From: Saccharomycopsis malanga
Lineage: Eukaryota; Ascomycota; Saccharomycetes; Ascoideales; Saccharomycopsidaceae
Reading direction: 5' to 3'
NCBI GenBank assembly: GCA_004014935.1
Contig: CP025321.1
Span: forward strand, 2,852,001 to 2,916,000
Length of the DNA stretch: 64,000 bases
The translations under genes were made by a program, and so were the position numbers. This document shows positions 18,319 to 28,430 of this stretch, in pieces (the stretch's first letter is position 1; each line of letters starts with the position of its first letter). Under the pieces are notes generated by a model. It was not told the DNA's origin. It searched no databases and saw only the letters and a program-made list of their open reading frames with translations.

Positions 18319-20745
18319 ATGAGTGCCCTCAGATTATCTGTTGCTTTCGGCATCTCTTCGTTGGACCAAGCAGAGAACTTGAAGATTATTCTTGCCGACA
18401 GTCAATTTCAAAAAGGAAAATCAAACATTGATTTTGAAGGTGAAGAACAAGCCACCACGTCTCTTAAATGTGCTAAATCGGGCTTTGAGTTGTTTGATGC
18501 AAATGCCATTGTGCTCTACTTGGCTTCCAAGGTTTCTGAGAAGAACTACTTTGCTACACTTACAGCTGATCAGCAAACTTTGTTGGGTTCTTTGAGAGCT
18601 CATGTGATTGAATTGACCAAAAATGAAACTTCTCTCGACAAGGCCACTTTTGATATTGCAAATTTGCCTACATTCAAAGACAACGAGCCAGTTGTTGAAG
18701 ACCCATTTCAAATCTTGGTATTTGCTTCGTTATATCCATTTTACGTTTTGAAGTTCAAGTTTGTCAACCAGAATAAATGGTTTAGTAAGTTTTATAGAAA
18801 CAACAAAGTTAATCCTGCGGTCAAAGCCTTGAAGTCCCACAACTTTAAGGTTATTTCCACACTCAACAAGAAGAACAAAAGTACTTTAAGCAACGGTAAA
18901 GCTTCAAAATCCAAGTCTCAGGCCAACACCAGAGTTGTCGATGCTATCAAGACAGGAGAAAGAGTTCTTACTGAAACAGGTGTGAAGAATGCTATTGTTG
19001 ACCAACCAGATATCATTGTTCCTCGTGACGATAAAAAGAACATTTTGATTTCTTCTGCCTTGCCATATGTCAACAATGTCCCTCATTTGGGTAACATTAT
19101 TGGTTCTGTATTGTCTGCCGATGTCTTTGCCAGATATGTGAAAAGCAAGAAAGAATACAATGTACTTTTCATTGGTGGTACTGACGAATATGGTACAGCC
19201 ACTGAAACCAAAGCACTTGAAGATAAGACAACTCCTCAGGCTTTGTGTGACAAATACCATAAGATTCATGCCGAAACCTACAAATGGTTCGACATTGAGT
19301 TCGATTACTTCGGAAGAACCACTACTGAGCTTCAAACCGAGATTTCTCAGGACATGTTCAACAAGTTGTGGAAAAATAACTACTTGTCTGAACAGACCAT
19401 TCAACAATTGTACTGTGAGCATCATAAAGGTTTTTTGGCAGACAGATTTGTTAACGGGACGTGTCCTAAATGTCAATATCCAAAAGCCAGAGGAGACCAA
19501 TGTGATGGTTGTGGTCAGTTGTTGAACCCATTGGAATTGATTGATCCTAAATGTAAAATAGACGGTAAGGTTCCAGTAGCCAGATTCTCTGACCATGTTT
19601 ACTTGGATTTGAATAAATTGGAGCCAGAGGTCAAAGAATGGGTGGAAAAGACAAGTGTTGAAGGCCACTGGACTAAAAACACTAAACTTATCACCAATTC
19701 CTGGTTAAAAGAAGGCCTTAGACCTTTCTCTATCACCAGAGATTTGAAATGGGGCACTCCAGTTCCATTGGAGAAATACAAGGATAAGGTGTTGTACGTT
19801 TGGTTTGACGCCACAATTGGTTACGTTTCTATCACCGCCAACTACTTCAAAAGCAAAGGTGAAGAACATATTGCCAAATGGAAAGATTGGTGGAGAAACC
19901 CAGAAAACGTAAAGTTGTATCAATTCATGGGCAAAGATAATGTCAGTTTCCATTCCATCATTTTCCCTGCTACCCAAATAGGTACTCGTGACAATTGGAC
20001 AAAGAATTATCATATTGACACCACTGAATACTTGCAGTACGAAGGTGGCAAGTTCTCGAAATCAGAAAAAATTGGTGTTTTTGGCGATCAGGCCAAGGAA
20101 ACCGGAATTTCATCGTCCGTATGGAGATATTACTTAATCTCTGTGAGACCAGAAAGCTCAGACTCTCAGTTCTCTTGGGAAGAGTTTGTAAGAGTCAATA
20201 ACTCTGAATTGTTGGCCAAGTTGGGTAACTTCAGTAACAGATTGTTGAAGTTTGTTGACAAGAACTACCATGGTGTTATTCCAAAGGTTAAATTTGAAAA
20301 GAAAACCACGTTGATTAAAGATTATGACTTGCTTGTTAAAGATATCAATGAACTTTTAATCAAATACAATAGCGCTGCTATAAAGTGCGAGGAAAGAAAA
20401 GCTTTGGATTTGGCTTTGAGCATCTCCTCTAGAGGTAACCAGTTCTTACAGGACAACAAACTCGACAACGATTTGTTTAACAATCAGCCAGAGAAGAGCG
20501 ACTTGGTTATTTACATCGGTGTCAACATCTTGGCATTGGTAAGTCAAGTCATTGGCCCATTCTTGCCAGAAACCAGAAAGAGCATCAACAAGCAGTTGAA
20601 CGTTGGTGAGTTGTACATCCCAGACGAGTTTGAGTATACAATAGGCGAGGGCCATAATATTGGTGAAGTGAGCTATTTGTTTACAAAGATCGACGAAAAA
20701 ATGGTCAAAGTTTGGAGAGAAAAATACGGTGGCAAACAAGAGTAA
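18319..20745 (+). CDS. MES1: Cytosolic methionyl-tRNA synthetase
   Basis: An 808-residue class I synthetase that charges tRNA-Met in the cytosol; the S. cerevisiae enzyme is 751 residues. The N-terminal ~190 residues are the GST-like domain that docks on Arc1 in yeast, followed by a basic Ser/Lys linker. The catalytic core begins with SSALPYVNNVPHLGNI near residue 246; PHLGN is the HIGH motif. A zinc knuckle CPKC...CDGC lies at about 382-402. KFSKS at about 578-582 is the KMSKS loop. The anticodon-binding domain follows (WRYYLISVRPESSDSQFSWEEF, NSELLAKLGNFSNR). The C-terminus lacks an EMAP-like domain, as in yeast. No CTG codon was seen in the lines scanned. Codon use is strongly biased. Confidence 0.96.
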   Translation: MSALRLSVAFGISSLDQAENLKIILADSQFQKGKSNIDFEGEEQATTSLKCAKSGFELFDANAIVLYLASKVSEKNYFATLTADQQTLLGSLRAHVIELTKNETSLDKATFDIANLPTFKDNEPVVEDPFQILVFASLYPFYVLKFKFVNQNKWFSKFYRNNKVNPAVKALKSHNFKVISTLNKKNKSTLSNGKASKSKSQANTRVVDAIKTGERVLTETGVKNAIVDQPDIIVPRDDKKNILISSALPYVNNVPHLGNIIGSVLSADVFARYVKSKKEYNVLFIGGTDEYGTATETKALEDKTTPQALCDKYHKIHAETYKWFDIEFDYFGRTTTELQTEISQDMFNKLWKNNYLSEQTIQQLYCEHHKGFLADRFVNGTCPKCQYPKARGDQCDGCGQLLNPLELIDPKCKIDGKVPVARFSDHVYLDLNKLEPEVKEWVEKTSVEGHWTKNTKLITNSWLKEGLRPFSITRDLKWGTPVPLEKYKDKVLYVWFDATIGYVSITANYFKSKGEEHIAKWKDWWRNPENVKLYQFMGKDNVSFHSIIFPATQIGTRDNWTKNYHIDTTEYLQYEGGKFSKSEKIGVFGDQAKETGISSSVWRYYLISVRPESSDSQFSWEEFVRVNNSELLAKLGNFSNRLLKFVDKNYHGVIPKVKFEKKTTLIKDYDLLVKDINELLIKYNSAAIKCEERKALDLALSISSRGNQFLQDNKLDNDLFNNQPEKSDLVIYIGVNILALVSQVIGPFLPETRKSINKQLNVGELYIPDEFEYTIGEGHNIGEVSYLFTKIDEKMVKVWREKYGGKQE

Positions 20746-23477
20746 ACAAAACTAAGTTTTCAAACTAACTCCATGAATTTTTTCTGTCCCATTTGTAGAT
20801 TTCATTTATTGTTTGTTCTCCTTTTTTTCTGTCTACATACATTGTTTGTTCCCACATTTGTTTCAAATCTCCTTGTTATCTTCCATAAAACTATAGCTAC
20901 ATATGGTTTTTATTTTCTATTTTGCTTTGTCATCAACTACAATATCATGAATACTATTAAAAAAATACGTGTACGTACCAATAGGTCACCGCTCGCAAAT
21001 TATTATCCGAAGTCGATGATCTACAACGTATTATTTTACTTCTTTTTTCACTTTTTGACTTCTTTCAATTTACCGCTTTATTTTTTGCAACATGAAATGG
21101 CGATCACATCTCATTAGTAGATGATATTTCATTAAAATTCGTACTCTCGTTTGCAGTTTTTTACGAAAATGGAAGTATTTTTATCGTATTTGACTATTTG
21201 AGAGGGGAATAAGCTTTGGAGTAGGAAAAAAAAAGATTTTTTGACTCAACTCACTTTGCTTTCGATAAGAGCAATTAAGTTGAGAAACCTTTGTTGGAGA
21301 GGCTTCTAGGTTGTTGAGATTTCGAAAAGTTACCTCTCAATTAGGAAATAGAGCTGTGCCACCGTAAGCAGGTAGCAAAGAAAACCATTTTGCGAGTTGT
21401 AACTCTTCTCGTTGGCCTGGCTTATTTTTTATTATTGTACAACTCAATACTATGAAGAGACTCGTTTAGGAAACAGTTTGAATATTTCAGGAAATCAGCT
21501 ACAAAATGATTAATTACAAACAGCACTCAACACATTTTACGATGCAATAAATGCGCATTACAATGTGGTTTAACAATAGCTAAAATATATTGTTATTCGA
21601 GCTTTGCCTGGTCTATATTGTTACCACTGCCCGCTTTCTTTGTTATTCTTTTGAATATTTGTATATCATGCCAACTATTTCCCGAAATCATCGCATTCCG
21701 TATTAGGAAAAAAAATGAGGCGCATATGAGCTAATGCAAAATTTTTATAAATGTATATAGAAAAGGCTGTTAGTCTTTGCTTCTGTTTGGTTATTGTTTT
21801 TCAATTACGACAGAAAATGTTAATTCTGCCATGGTAAAAAACAATAGAGTCATATATGTCTTCTTTGTCCGGGGCAATAAATAAATCAACCGGACACAAT
21901 GCCTTTAAGAGTAATTTTTGTTGTTGCTTCAAACAACAGTAGTTACTTTGTAAATAACAATTTGTTTTATAACTAACAAAACTGAAATGGAAAGGTTTAT
22001 TTATCAGTATGCATCGATATGCACAAAGTACAAGATGAGTACTTTTTTTTTCTTTAAACTCAGCGCCTTTTGATCAAAGAGACTTTTCAAATTAGCAGCT
22101 TTAATTCAACTTTGATTTGCTGCTTGACTGTTGCGGTACCTTGGGCTCTAACTTTAAAGTACTGGATTCTAAAGTCTTTTAGGGTTGTTAGGATTCATAT
22201 AAATAAGACGCATGTAAATGCGACCATATGCATCGAAAAAAATGGATCTGTAGCGTATGCGCAAGCTGCATGATGAAAGCCTTACTTTAGCAGCGTGTCG
22301 TGTTCAGTTTGACATATCGGTTAACTTTATTTTTTCTTGAGCGAATCTAATAGAAAGACACCAGTAGATACAATACGGACGGATTAGGACTTATTTAGCA
22401 AACCCCAGACATTAGAAATGTACATTTATGGCAAGGGCAATGCCTTAGGTTTTGGAAATGTTCAGAATGAAGCCATGACGACATTGTCATTTGCATATCA
22501 CAAGTTGTTGACGCTTTGTGGGTCCATACATATGTTCATTATCATCCTGGTTAAGACCATTGATGGACCGATCGTGTAGTATGTTGTTACCATGATTCAT
22601 TCCAAAACAAATTATAGGGCTTGCCAAAACAGTCAGTATCTACAGGCGTTGAGCACTTGGAGCCTAATATCGTATTCCCAGCACTTGGATTCTGCTAGAG
22701 AAACAGGCATTGCTTAGAAACACCCATGTCTGTTCTTTCTATATTTAGGGGAGATTTGTGTATAGATTTCTGATTCTTGTGATGTATACATAATATGATG
22801 TTGCCCAAGTTGTTAATTCATGCTTTTTCAGGGCAGTTTTTGTAAAGCTGGAGATTTGCTACAACCTTATACTACGACTTTCAAGTTTAAATCTGTTTGT
22901 AGGTCATAGTTTAAAGATCCGCATGGAGAGAAAAACCTTCATTTGTTTATTGGTTTGCCTCACCTTTTATAAATATCTACAGACTTTGATTTTTGCCGAG
23001 ATTCGTTAAACCTCATTGTTGTCGATATAGCTGTGAGTGTGCGAACACTAAAAAGCTCATCTCATTATGTTTCATACCTATTGTAATAATACATGTCATT
23101 ATTTTCGGGCAACAATGACTCTTTCTATGCCTATTAACAAATCCTAGTAAAGAAGAAGGATTTGATGATGAATGCATATATGTAGTCACATTTCGGTGTT
23201 GATCGGCTATTTGAAGTGGTCTCCAAAAATAGGATAAGTGAAAGGGTGAAATTTTCTGTTGGTGCTTGTCTGGTCATTCAATCCAACAATCTTTTTTTTT
23301 GAAAAAAAAATTACAGCTGTTGAACAAGATGAAAGGCAAAAAAAAAAAACTGTGTTATTCAAGAAGAAAATTACACATTCATTCAAGATGTGTATATTGC
23401 TTCGGCAAATATTTCTTACGTCACTTGATAAATCGGTCTAGCCGGGGTGTCACTTTCCAGGTGGGGTATTAAGTCTG

Positions 23478-23498
23478 CCTAATTAGTACTTAATTAGG
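23478..23498. promoter_or_regulatory. Palindrome CCTAATTA-N5-TAATTAGG
   Basis: Eight-base perfect arms flank GTACT. Such TAATTA dyads suit homeodomain or dimeric regulators. It lies about 640 bp above the wall-protein start codon. Function is unknown. Confidence 0.45.
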
Positions 23499-23654
23499 CC
23501 CTAAGTTACTGTTCAAATAATAGTATACAGGTACTCACTCAAATTCATCAAAGAAGGCCCAGCTTTTGGAACAATAAATACGAAGCGAAAGTTTCTAGGA
23601 TTACTGCACGATGCTGCTGCAGCAAACTTCACTTGTCATTGCATACATGTGCAG

Positions 23655-23680
23655 CCAACATGCATACATGCATGTATGCA
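23655..23680. promoter_or_regulatory. CCAACATGCAT motif fused to a perfect 20-bp palindrome
   Basis: TGCATACATGCATGTATGCA at 23661-23680 equals its own reverse complement, and CCAACATGCAT at 23655-23665 overlaps its left part. TATGCA/TGCATA words are the core of the APSES factor Efg1 site in Candida. That it works as such a site is inference. Confidence 0.5.
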
Positions 23681-23870
23681 GGCGCACAACTTGCAGAGAA
23701 CCAGAAGCTCGTCGCATGAACAACGTATACGACTTACAACATCAATCATATCTCAGTACCTTTTCTTATGGGCTTTTCGATAATGGTCTTCGAGGCCATA
23801 GAGTAAACTTCCTTTTTGAATGTTGCAAATTGCGCTCTAGCATGAAACTTAAATGATTGTTGCAGCATAG

Positions 23871-24110
23871 GGGATACAGATATCGAAACAACCTGACTAT
23901 TACCAAAGTCTTAGTGTGGAGACACCAAAACAAAGCTATATAAGACCTTCTGTTCCAGCTAATTTTTTTGAGAGGGCTGGTCCAAAGTTGAAAAGTCTAG
24001 ACAACAATAACAATCAAAGAAGCTCTCTGGTTGAACCTGTGGGTATTAATCAGCTCAAAGAGTATAAGAAGAGCTTTATAGATTACTATAGGCTTAACTT
24101 CAAAGATTGA
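23871..24110 (+). pseudogene. Coding-like open frame without a start codon
   Basis: After a stop at 23868-23870 the frame stays open for 79 codons to TGA at 24108-24110. The translation reads like a real protein (for example SYIRPSVPANFFERAG, then LKEYKKSFIDYYRLNFKD) but contains no methionine. I found no TACTAAC-like branch point that would make it a spliced last exon. It could be the remnant of a lost gene, or chance within the 5' leader of the wall-protein gene. I do not recognise a family. Confidence 0.3.
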
Positions 24111-24137
24111 ATGATAAATTTAAAAGAACAACTATGA
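24111..24137 (+). promoter_or_regulatory. Eight-codon uORF ending on the wall-protein start codon
   Basis: ATG at 24111 opens MINLKEQL and stops at TGA 24135-24137, which overlaps the main ATG at 24134 in an ATGA arrangement. The first ATG on an mRNA starting further upstream would be this one, so the main frame would depend on leaky scanning or coupled re-initiation. Whether the mRNA includes it depends on the unmapped transcription start. Confidence 0.45.
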
Positions 24138-27121
24138 TTGGAAAATCTTTCAAAAGACTTATTACTGTAGCATTGGCTGCTCAAAGTGTAACCTCTTTTC
24201 CAATAGAAAAGAGAAAAGCAGATGCTGAACCAAACATTTTCAGTGGAAGTGCATTGCTTGGTCCAGGCCCTTTTGGAATTGTTGCTGATCTTGTTGGAGA
24301 AGTAGTATCTGTTGTTGATGATGCTACTTCTGTTGTTGGTGACGTTGCCACTTTAGTGGTCGGAAGTGCTGTAACAGATGTTGTTGAAATTGTTGATGGT
24401 GTCGTTGTTAATTTGCTTCCAAGGCAAACTGCTCCCCCAAGTGCACCAATAGTTGCTAGAGATGCTAAAGCAGATGCTGAACCAAACATTTTCAGTGGAA
24501 GTGCATTGCTTGGTCCAGGCCCTTTTGGAATTGTTGCTGATCTTGTTGGAGAAGTAGTATCTGTTGTTGATGACGCTACTTCTGTTGTTGGTGACGTTGC
24601 CACTTTAGTGGTCGGAAGTGCTGTAACAGATGTTGTTGAAATTGTTGATGGTGTCGTTGTTAATTTGCTTCCAAGGCAAACTGCTCCCCCAAGTGCACCA
24701 ATAGTTGCTAGAGATGCTAAAGCAGATGCTGAACCAAACATTTTCAGTGGAAGTGCATTGCTTGGTCCAGGCCCTTTTGGAATTGTTGCTGATCTTGTTG
24801 GAGAAGTAGTATCTGTTGTTGATGACGCTACTTCTGTTGTTGGTGACGTTGCCACTTTAGTGGTCGGAAGTGCTGTAACAGACGTTGTTGAAATTGTTGA
24901 TGGTGTCGTTGTTGACTTATTGCCTAGAGGAGTTACTGCTGCTCCAGTAGGCCTTGAAGAACGAGACCTTGCTGGTGTTGTGACACAGATTGTCGGAGGA
25001 GTTACTCAAGTAGTTGGTGGTGTTACGACGGTTATTGGAGGTGTTACTTCTCTTGTTGACACTATTCTAACAGACGTTCTTTCTGGTGTATCTACTGTTG
25101 TTTATGCTACTTACACAGTGGGTGGCGACACTTATGCTGGTTTGTTCACTCTTCCAGAAGTTTGTCTTCATTTGTTTACCCAACAAGAAACCTTTACAGT
25201 TACTACTCTACCTCAAAACTTACTTTCTTGTGCCTCATATTTGACAACTGCCACTTCAAGCGTCAGCCAAACCTCTGCTACAGTTACTGGATCTTCTTCA
25301 GGTTCTTCTCAAACTTCTTCCAACACAGGAACTGCGTCGGCAACTAAAACCTCTTCCACTGTTTCTACGCAAACTTCTTCCAATACTGGCGCGTCATCTT
25401 CTGCTACAACTACTCCTTCTTCAACTTCAAGCCCAGTATCCTCAACTAGCTCAATTACAACCGGCGCTTCATCCGCAGAGACTTCGAACACCGCTCAAAC
25501 TAGCAGTCCATCTACGAGCAGTAACATCGAAACCTCTTCTTCGTCAGAGCCCTCCACTTCTTCCTCAACTCCAACCTCTAGTGCAAGCCCAGGTGAGGGT
25601 TCAGGAAATGGTGACAACGGTTCCGGAGATGGTGACAACGGTTCCGGAAATGGTGACAACGGTTCCGGAAATGGTGACAATGGTTCCGGAGATGGTGACA
25701 ACGGTTCAGGAAATGGTGACAACGGTTCCGGAGATGGTGACAACGGTTCCGGAAATGGTGACAACGGTTCCGGAAATGGTGACAACGGTTCCGGAAATGG
25801 TGACAACGGTTCCGGAAATGGTGACAACGGTTCCGGAGATGATGACAACGGTTCAGGAAATGGTGACAACGGTTCCGGAGATGGTGACAATGGCTCAGGC
25901 AATGATAACAACGGTTCCGGAGATGGTGACAATGGCTCAGGCAATAGTGACAACGGTTCCGGAGATGGCGACGATCGTTCTGGAAGTGGTGCTGACGATG
26001 ATGCCGAAAATGGTTCTGATAATGGCTCTGATGGTGGATCTAATAATGGAGCTGACTCAGATTCCCGTTTTTCTACTGATCCTGTGAGTGGCTCTGATAA
26101 TGGCGCCAATGGCGCTGGAAACGGTGCTGGAAACGGTGCTGGAAACGGTGCTGGAAACGGTGCTGGAAACGGTGCTGGAAACGGTGCTGGAAACGGTGCT
26201 GACAATGGTGCTGACAATGGTGCTGGAAACGGTGCTGGAAACGGTGCTGGAAACGGTGCTGGAAACGGTGCTGGAAACGGTGCTGACAATGGTGCTGACA
26301 ATGGTGCTGGAAACGGTGCTGACAATGGTGCTGACAATGGTGCTGGAAACGGTGCTGACAATGGTGCTGATAACGATTCTGGAAATGGTGGCCGTAGAGG
26401 TTCCCGCTTTGCCATTGACGCTACAGAGGGATATGCCAACGATTCTGATGACGGCTCTGGCAATGGCGGTAACGGTGGCGCTGATAATGGCGCTAACAAC
26501 GGCTCAGGAACTGGCGCTGATAATGGCGCTAACAACGGCTCAGGAACTGGCGCTGATAATGGCGCTAACAACGGCTCAGGAACTGGCGCTGATAATGGCG
26601 CTAACAACGGCTCAGGAACTGGCGCTGATAATGGCGCTAACAACGGCTCAGGAACTGGCGCTGATAATGGCGCTAACAGTGGTGCTGGAACTGGTGCTGA
26701 TAATGGCGCTAACAGTGGTGCTGGAAACGGTGCTGGAAACGGTGCTGATAATGGTGCTGATAATGGCGCTGGAAACGGTTCAGGAAATGGTGCTGATAAT
26801 GGCGCTAACAGTGGTGCTGGAAACGGCTCTGGTAGCGGTTCTGGTGATTCAAATGATGGTTCTGTTTCTTCTGTTGATGCTGCTGCTGGTGCCGGAAACG
26901 ATGCTGGAGATGCTTCTGCTGCTGATGCCGGAAATGGCTCTGGCAATGGTTCTGGTGATGGTTCTGGTGATGGTTCTGGCACTGCTGCCGGGGCAACTTC
27001 TGGTTCTGATTCCAACGGCTCTGGATCTGGTTCTGGTTCTGGTTCTGATGCCAACGGCTCTGGATCTGGTTCTGGTTCTGGTTCTGATGCCAACGGCTCT
27101 GGTTCTGGTTCTGATGCCAAC

Positions 27122-27158
<37 letters not shown>

Positions 27159-27247
27159 ATTCCAACGGCTCTGGTTCTGGTTCTGATTCCAACGGCTCTG
27201 GTTCTGGTTCTGATTCCAACGGCTCTGGTTCTGGTTCTGATTCCAAC

Positions 27248-27296
<49 letters not shown>

Positions 27297-27487
27297 ATGC
27301 CAATGGCTCTGGTTCCACTCTCTCTTCTAACGCTGCCTCTGTTAGTGGCACCAGTGGAAGTAGTCCAAGCTCCAGTCCTGTTATCGAGCTTGGAAACGGT
27401 GCTCCAAAGGGAGCAGCTTCCAGTTGGACTGGTCTTTTCATTGCCCAAATTGCAGGTGCATTAGTAGTCCCACTAATTTTCTTTTAA
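24134..27487 (+). CDS. Large repetitive GPI-anchored cell wall protein
   Basis: A 1117-residue secreted protein. The start at 24134 gives a signal peptide ([19 protein letters not shown]) followed by a Kex2-type EKR site at residues 25-27. Three 84-residue units follow (residues 28-~264), almost identical in DNA, each opening [20 protein letters not shown] and rich in Val ([18 protein letters not shown]). A heptad-like GVTxVxG run follows. Next is a folded-looking segment with two Cys (LPEVCLHLF and LLSCASYL), then a Ser/Thr-rich stalk and four Gly/Asn/Asp/Ser/Ala repeat blocks. The C-terminus ([11 protein letters not shown], then a hydrophobic tail [17 protein letters not shown]) is a GPI signal. 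It has no Hyphal_reg_CWP, ALS or Flo domain that I recognise. It is probably wall-linked through beta-glucan; adhesin-like function is inference. Confidence 0.85.
24215..24920 (+). repeat. Three tandem 252-bp units in the wall-protein gene
   Basis: Units begin at 24215, 24467 and 24719. Units 1 and 2 differ at one seen position (GATGATGCT versus GATGACGCT), and unit 3 keeps the unit-2 variant and adds GACGTTGTT for GATGTTGTT before its end diverges near 24915. Such identity at synonymous sites means recent duplication or gene conversion. Confidence 0.9.
25598..25978 (+). repeat. 21-bp coding minisatellite, about 18 units (GSGNGDN)
   Basis: The unit is GGT-TCC-GGA-(A/G)AT-GGT-GAC-AAC, coding Gly-Ser-Gly-Asn/Asp-Gly-Asp-Asn. 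The right end decays into variant units. Expect length polymorphism between strains. Confidence 0.9.
26111..26372 (+). repeat. 12-bp coding minisatellite (GAGN/GADN)
   Basis: About 21 units of GGTGCTGGAAAC, some changed to GGTGCTGACAAT, code Gly-Ala-Gly-Asn or Gly-Ala-Asp-Asn. Two higher-order arrangements of the variants are visible. Confidence 0.9.
26477..26728 (+). repeat. 36-bp coding minisatellite, about 7 units
   Basis: The 12-residue unit reads [12 protein letters not shown], with the last two copies changed to NSGAGT. Five central units look identical in DNA. Confidence 0.85.
27002..27311 (+). repeat. Ser-Gly minisatellite with (D/S)xNGSGSGS units
   Basis: GGTTCT hexamers coding Gly-Ser are punctuated by GATGCCAACGGC or GATTCCAACGGC (Asp-Ala/Ser-Asn-Gly). 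It is the membrane-proximal block before the GPI signal. Confidence 0.9.
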
Positions 27488-28430
27488 GAATTGTAAATAA
27501 TACTCTACACATTATACCAAACACTCAAATTTTCTTTTCTTTTAATATCCTACTTTTAGTTATTCTTCGTTTATTACCCTTTTCTTTTGGCTGATGATTT
27601 CTTTCTTGTTCAGCTCAAAAATAACTTTTATTATCAATTTACATCATTAGTACCTATCATAATCGTAGCATTACAAACAAACTCAAATCAAAAATACTAA
27701 ACATATCTTCAATATTCCTACGACTTGATTAATTTTAACAGTTCATCATTTATGCTAAAATTGAGAAAGCTAGAGGTAACTGACTAGCTTATATATCATA
27801 TTCAAAATAGACAGATATGGGTGCTTATGAACCTCCAACATTATAGGTCCTAAAGTATTAGAGTACTTTATAACACTAGGGATTCATAAGCAAGATTATA
27901 AGTGCTCCATAGAACACTAAGCAGCCACCGGAATGGTATAAGATATCCTGTCTTCCCTGTCTTTTTCCTGCGTTCCTCTGCAGGTGTTTGATCTGCGATG
28001 GCCCAAAATGGAAATAAAACTACATTGGCTCACAACACCGCAGACAGTAGATCTGTTGAAAAAGGAAACTAGGCATTTGATTGGCCGTGTTGCTTATCCC
28101 AAAACGGCTGTAGAGGGATTTTGCTGAGTCAGTGACGCATAATATACATAGAAATGGTTACATAAGCTATTGTTTAATGCCTCTGGTTGACGCTTCTGGA
28201 AAACCGGCCTAGAAAATTTTCCTAGTGCTAAAGCCCTTCGTTGAGACAAATTCTAACGCTTTATTAAAGTAGCCCAAAATATCCACTTTTTCCAGATCTC
28301 AGGCTCATTGCCTATATTTTTCACCGTCTGTCTATCGTTTGCCCCTGTCTTACTTTCGTTAATCGCCTTTTTGTTCTTTGCTTTATTCAAGTGATTTTAC
28401 TGTTCTGTTGGTTATTCTCAATGGCTCTCA
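27488..28430. other. Gap between the two wall-protein genes
   Basis: No gene seen. The left part is the 3' flank of the first gene. The right part is the promoter of the second, with a TGAGTCA site at 28125-28131 and T-rich tracts close to the start codon. Confidence 0.6.
28125..28138. promoter_or_regulatory. TGAGTCA (bZIP, Gcn4/AP-1 type) site
   Basis: GCTGAGTCAGTGACGCA contains a perfect TGAGTCA followed by TGACGCA, two adjacent bZIP-like half-site pairs, about 300 bp above the second wall-protein gene. The binding factor is unproven. Confidence 0.45.

Larger units (their letters stand above)
20746..24133. other. 3.4-kb gene-free stretch upstream of the first wall-protein gene
   Basis: No complete gene is visible on either strand. 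The left end is the T-rich 3' flank of MES1. The rest has the character of a long promoter for the GPI protein at 24134: several TATGCAT/ATGCATA words (22008, 22226, 23171), an 8-bp-arm palindrome at 23478-23498, a perfect 20-bp palindrome at 23661-23680, and TATATAAG at 23937. A coding-like open frame without ATG occupies 23871-24110. Long upstream regions are typical of yeast adhesin and wall genes such as FLO11 and HWP1. Confidence 0.6.

Noticed and set aside
18904-19668. 254-codon minus frame within MES1
   Set aside because: Antisense shadow of a strongly biased coding region.
20773-21117. 114-codon Phe/Leu-rich plus frame after MES1
   Set aside because: T-rich 3' flank gives Phe/Leu runs by composition; no conserved feature.
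23290-23312. T9-G-A9-like hairpin as a terminator or RNA element
   Set aside because: A/T homopolymer pairs are expected by chance in this DNA and nothing adjacent supports an RNA gene.
24181-24855. 224-codon minus frame with three repeats
   Set aside because: Antisense of the 252-bp units; no promoter or domain.
25598-26728. CRISPR-like regular repeats
   Set aside because: The units are contiguous, in coding frame and without unique spacers; this is a eukaryotic wall gene.
25495-27441. 648-codon Pro/Glu-rich open frame on the minus strand
   Set aside because: It is the antisense of the Gly/Asn/Ser repeat blocks; codon periodicity of the minisatellites keeps all frames open. The plus frame has the signal peptide and GPI signal.
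26088-27464. 458-codon Leu/Met-rich plus frame inside the wall-protein gene
   Set aside because: Frame-shifted reading of the same minisatellites, with no independent start or domain.
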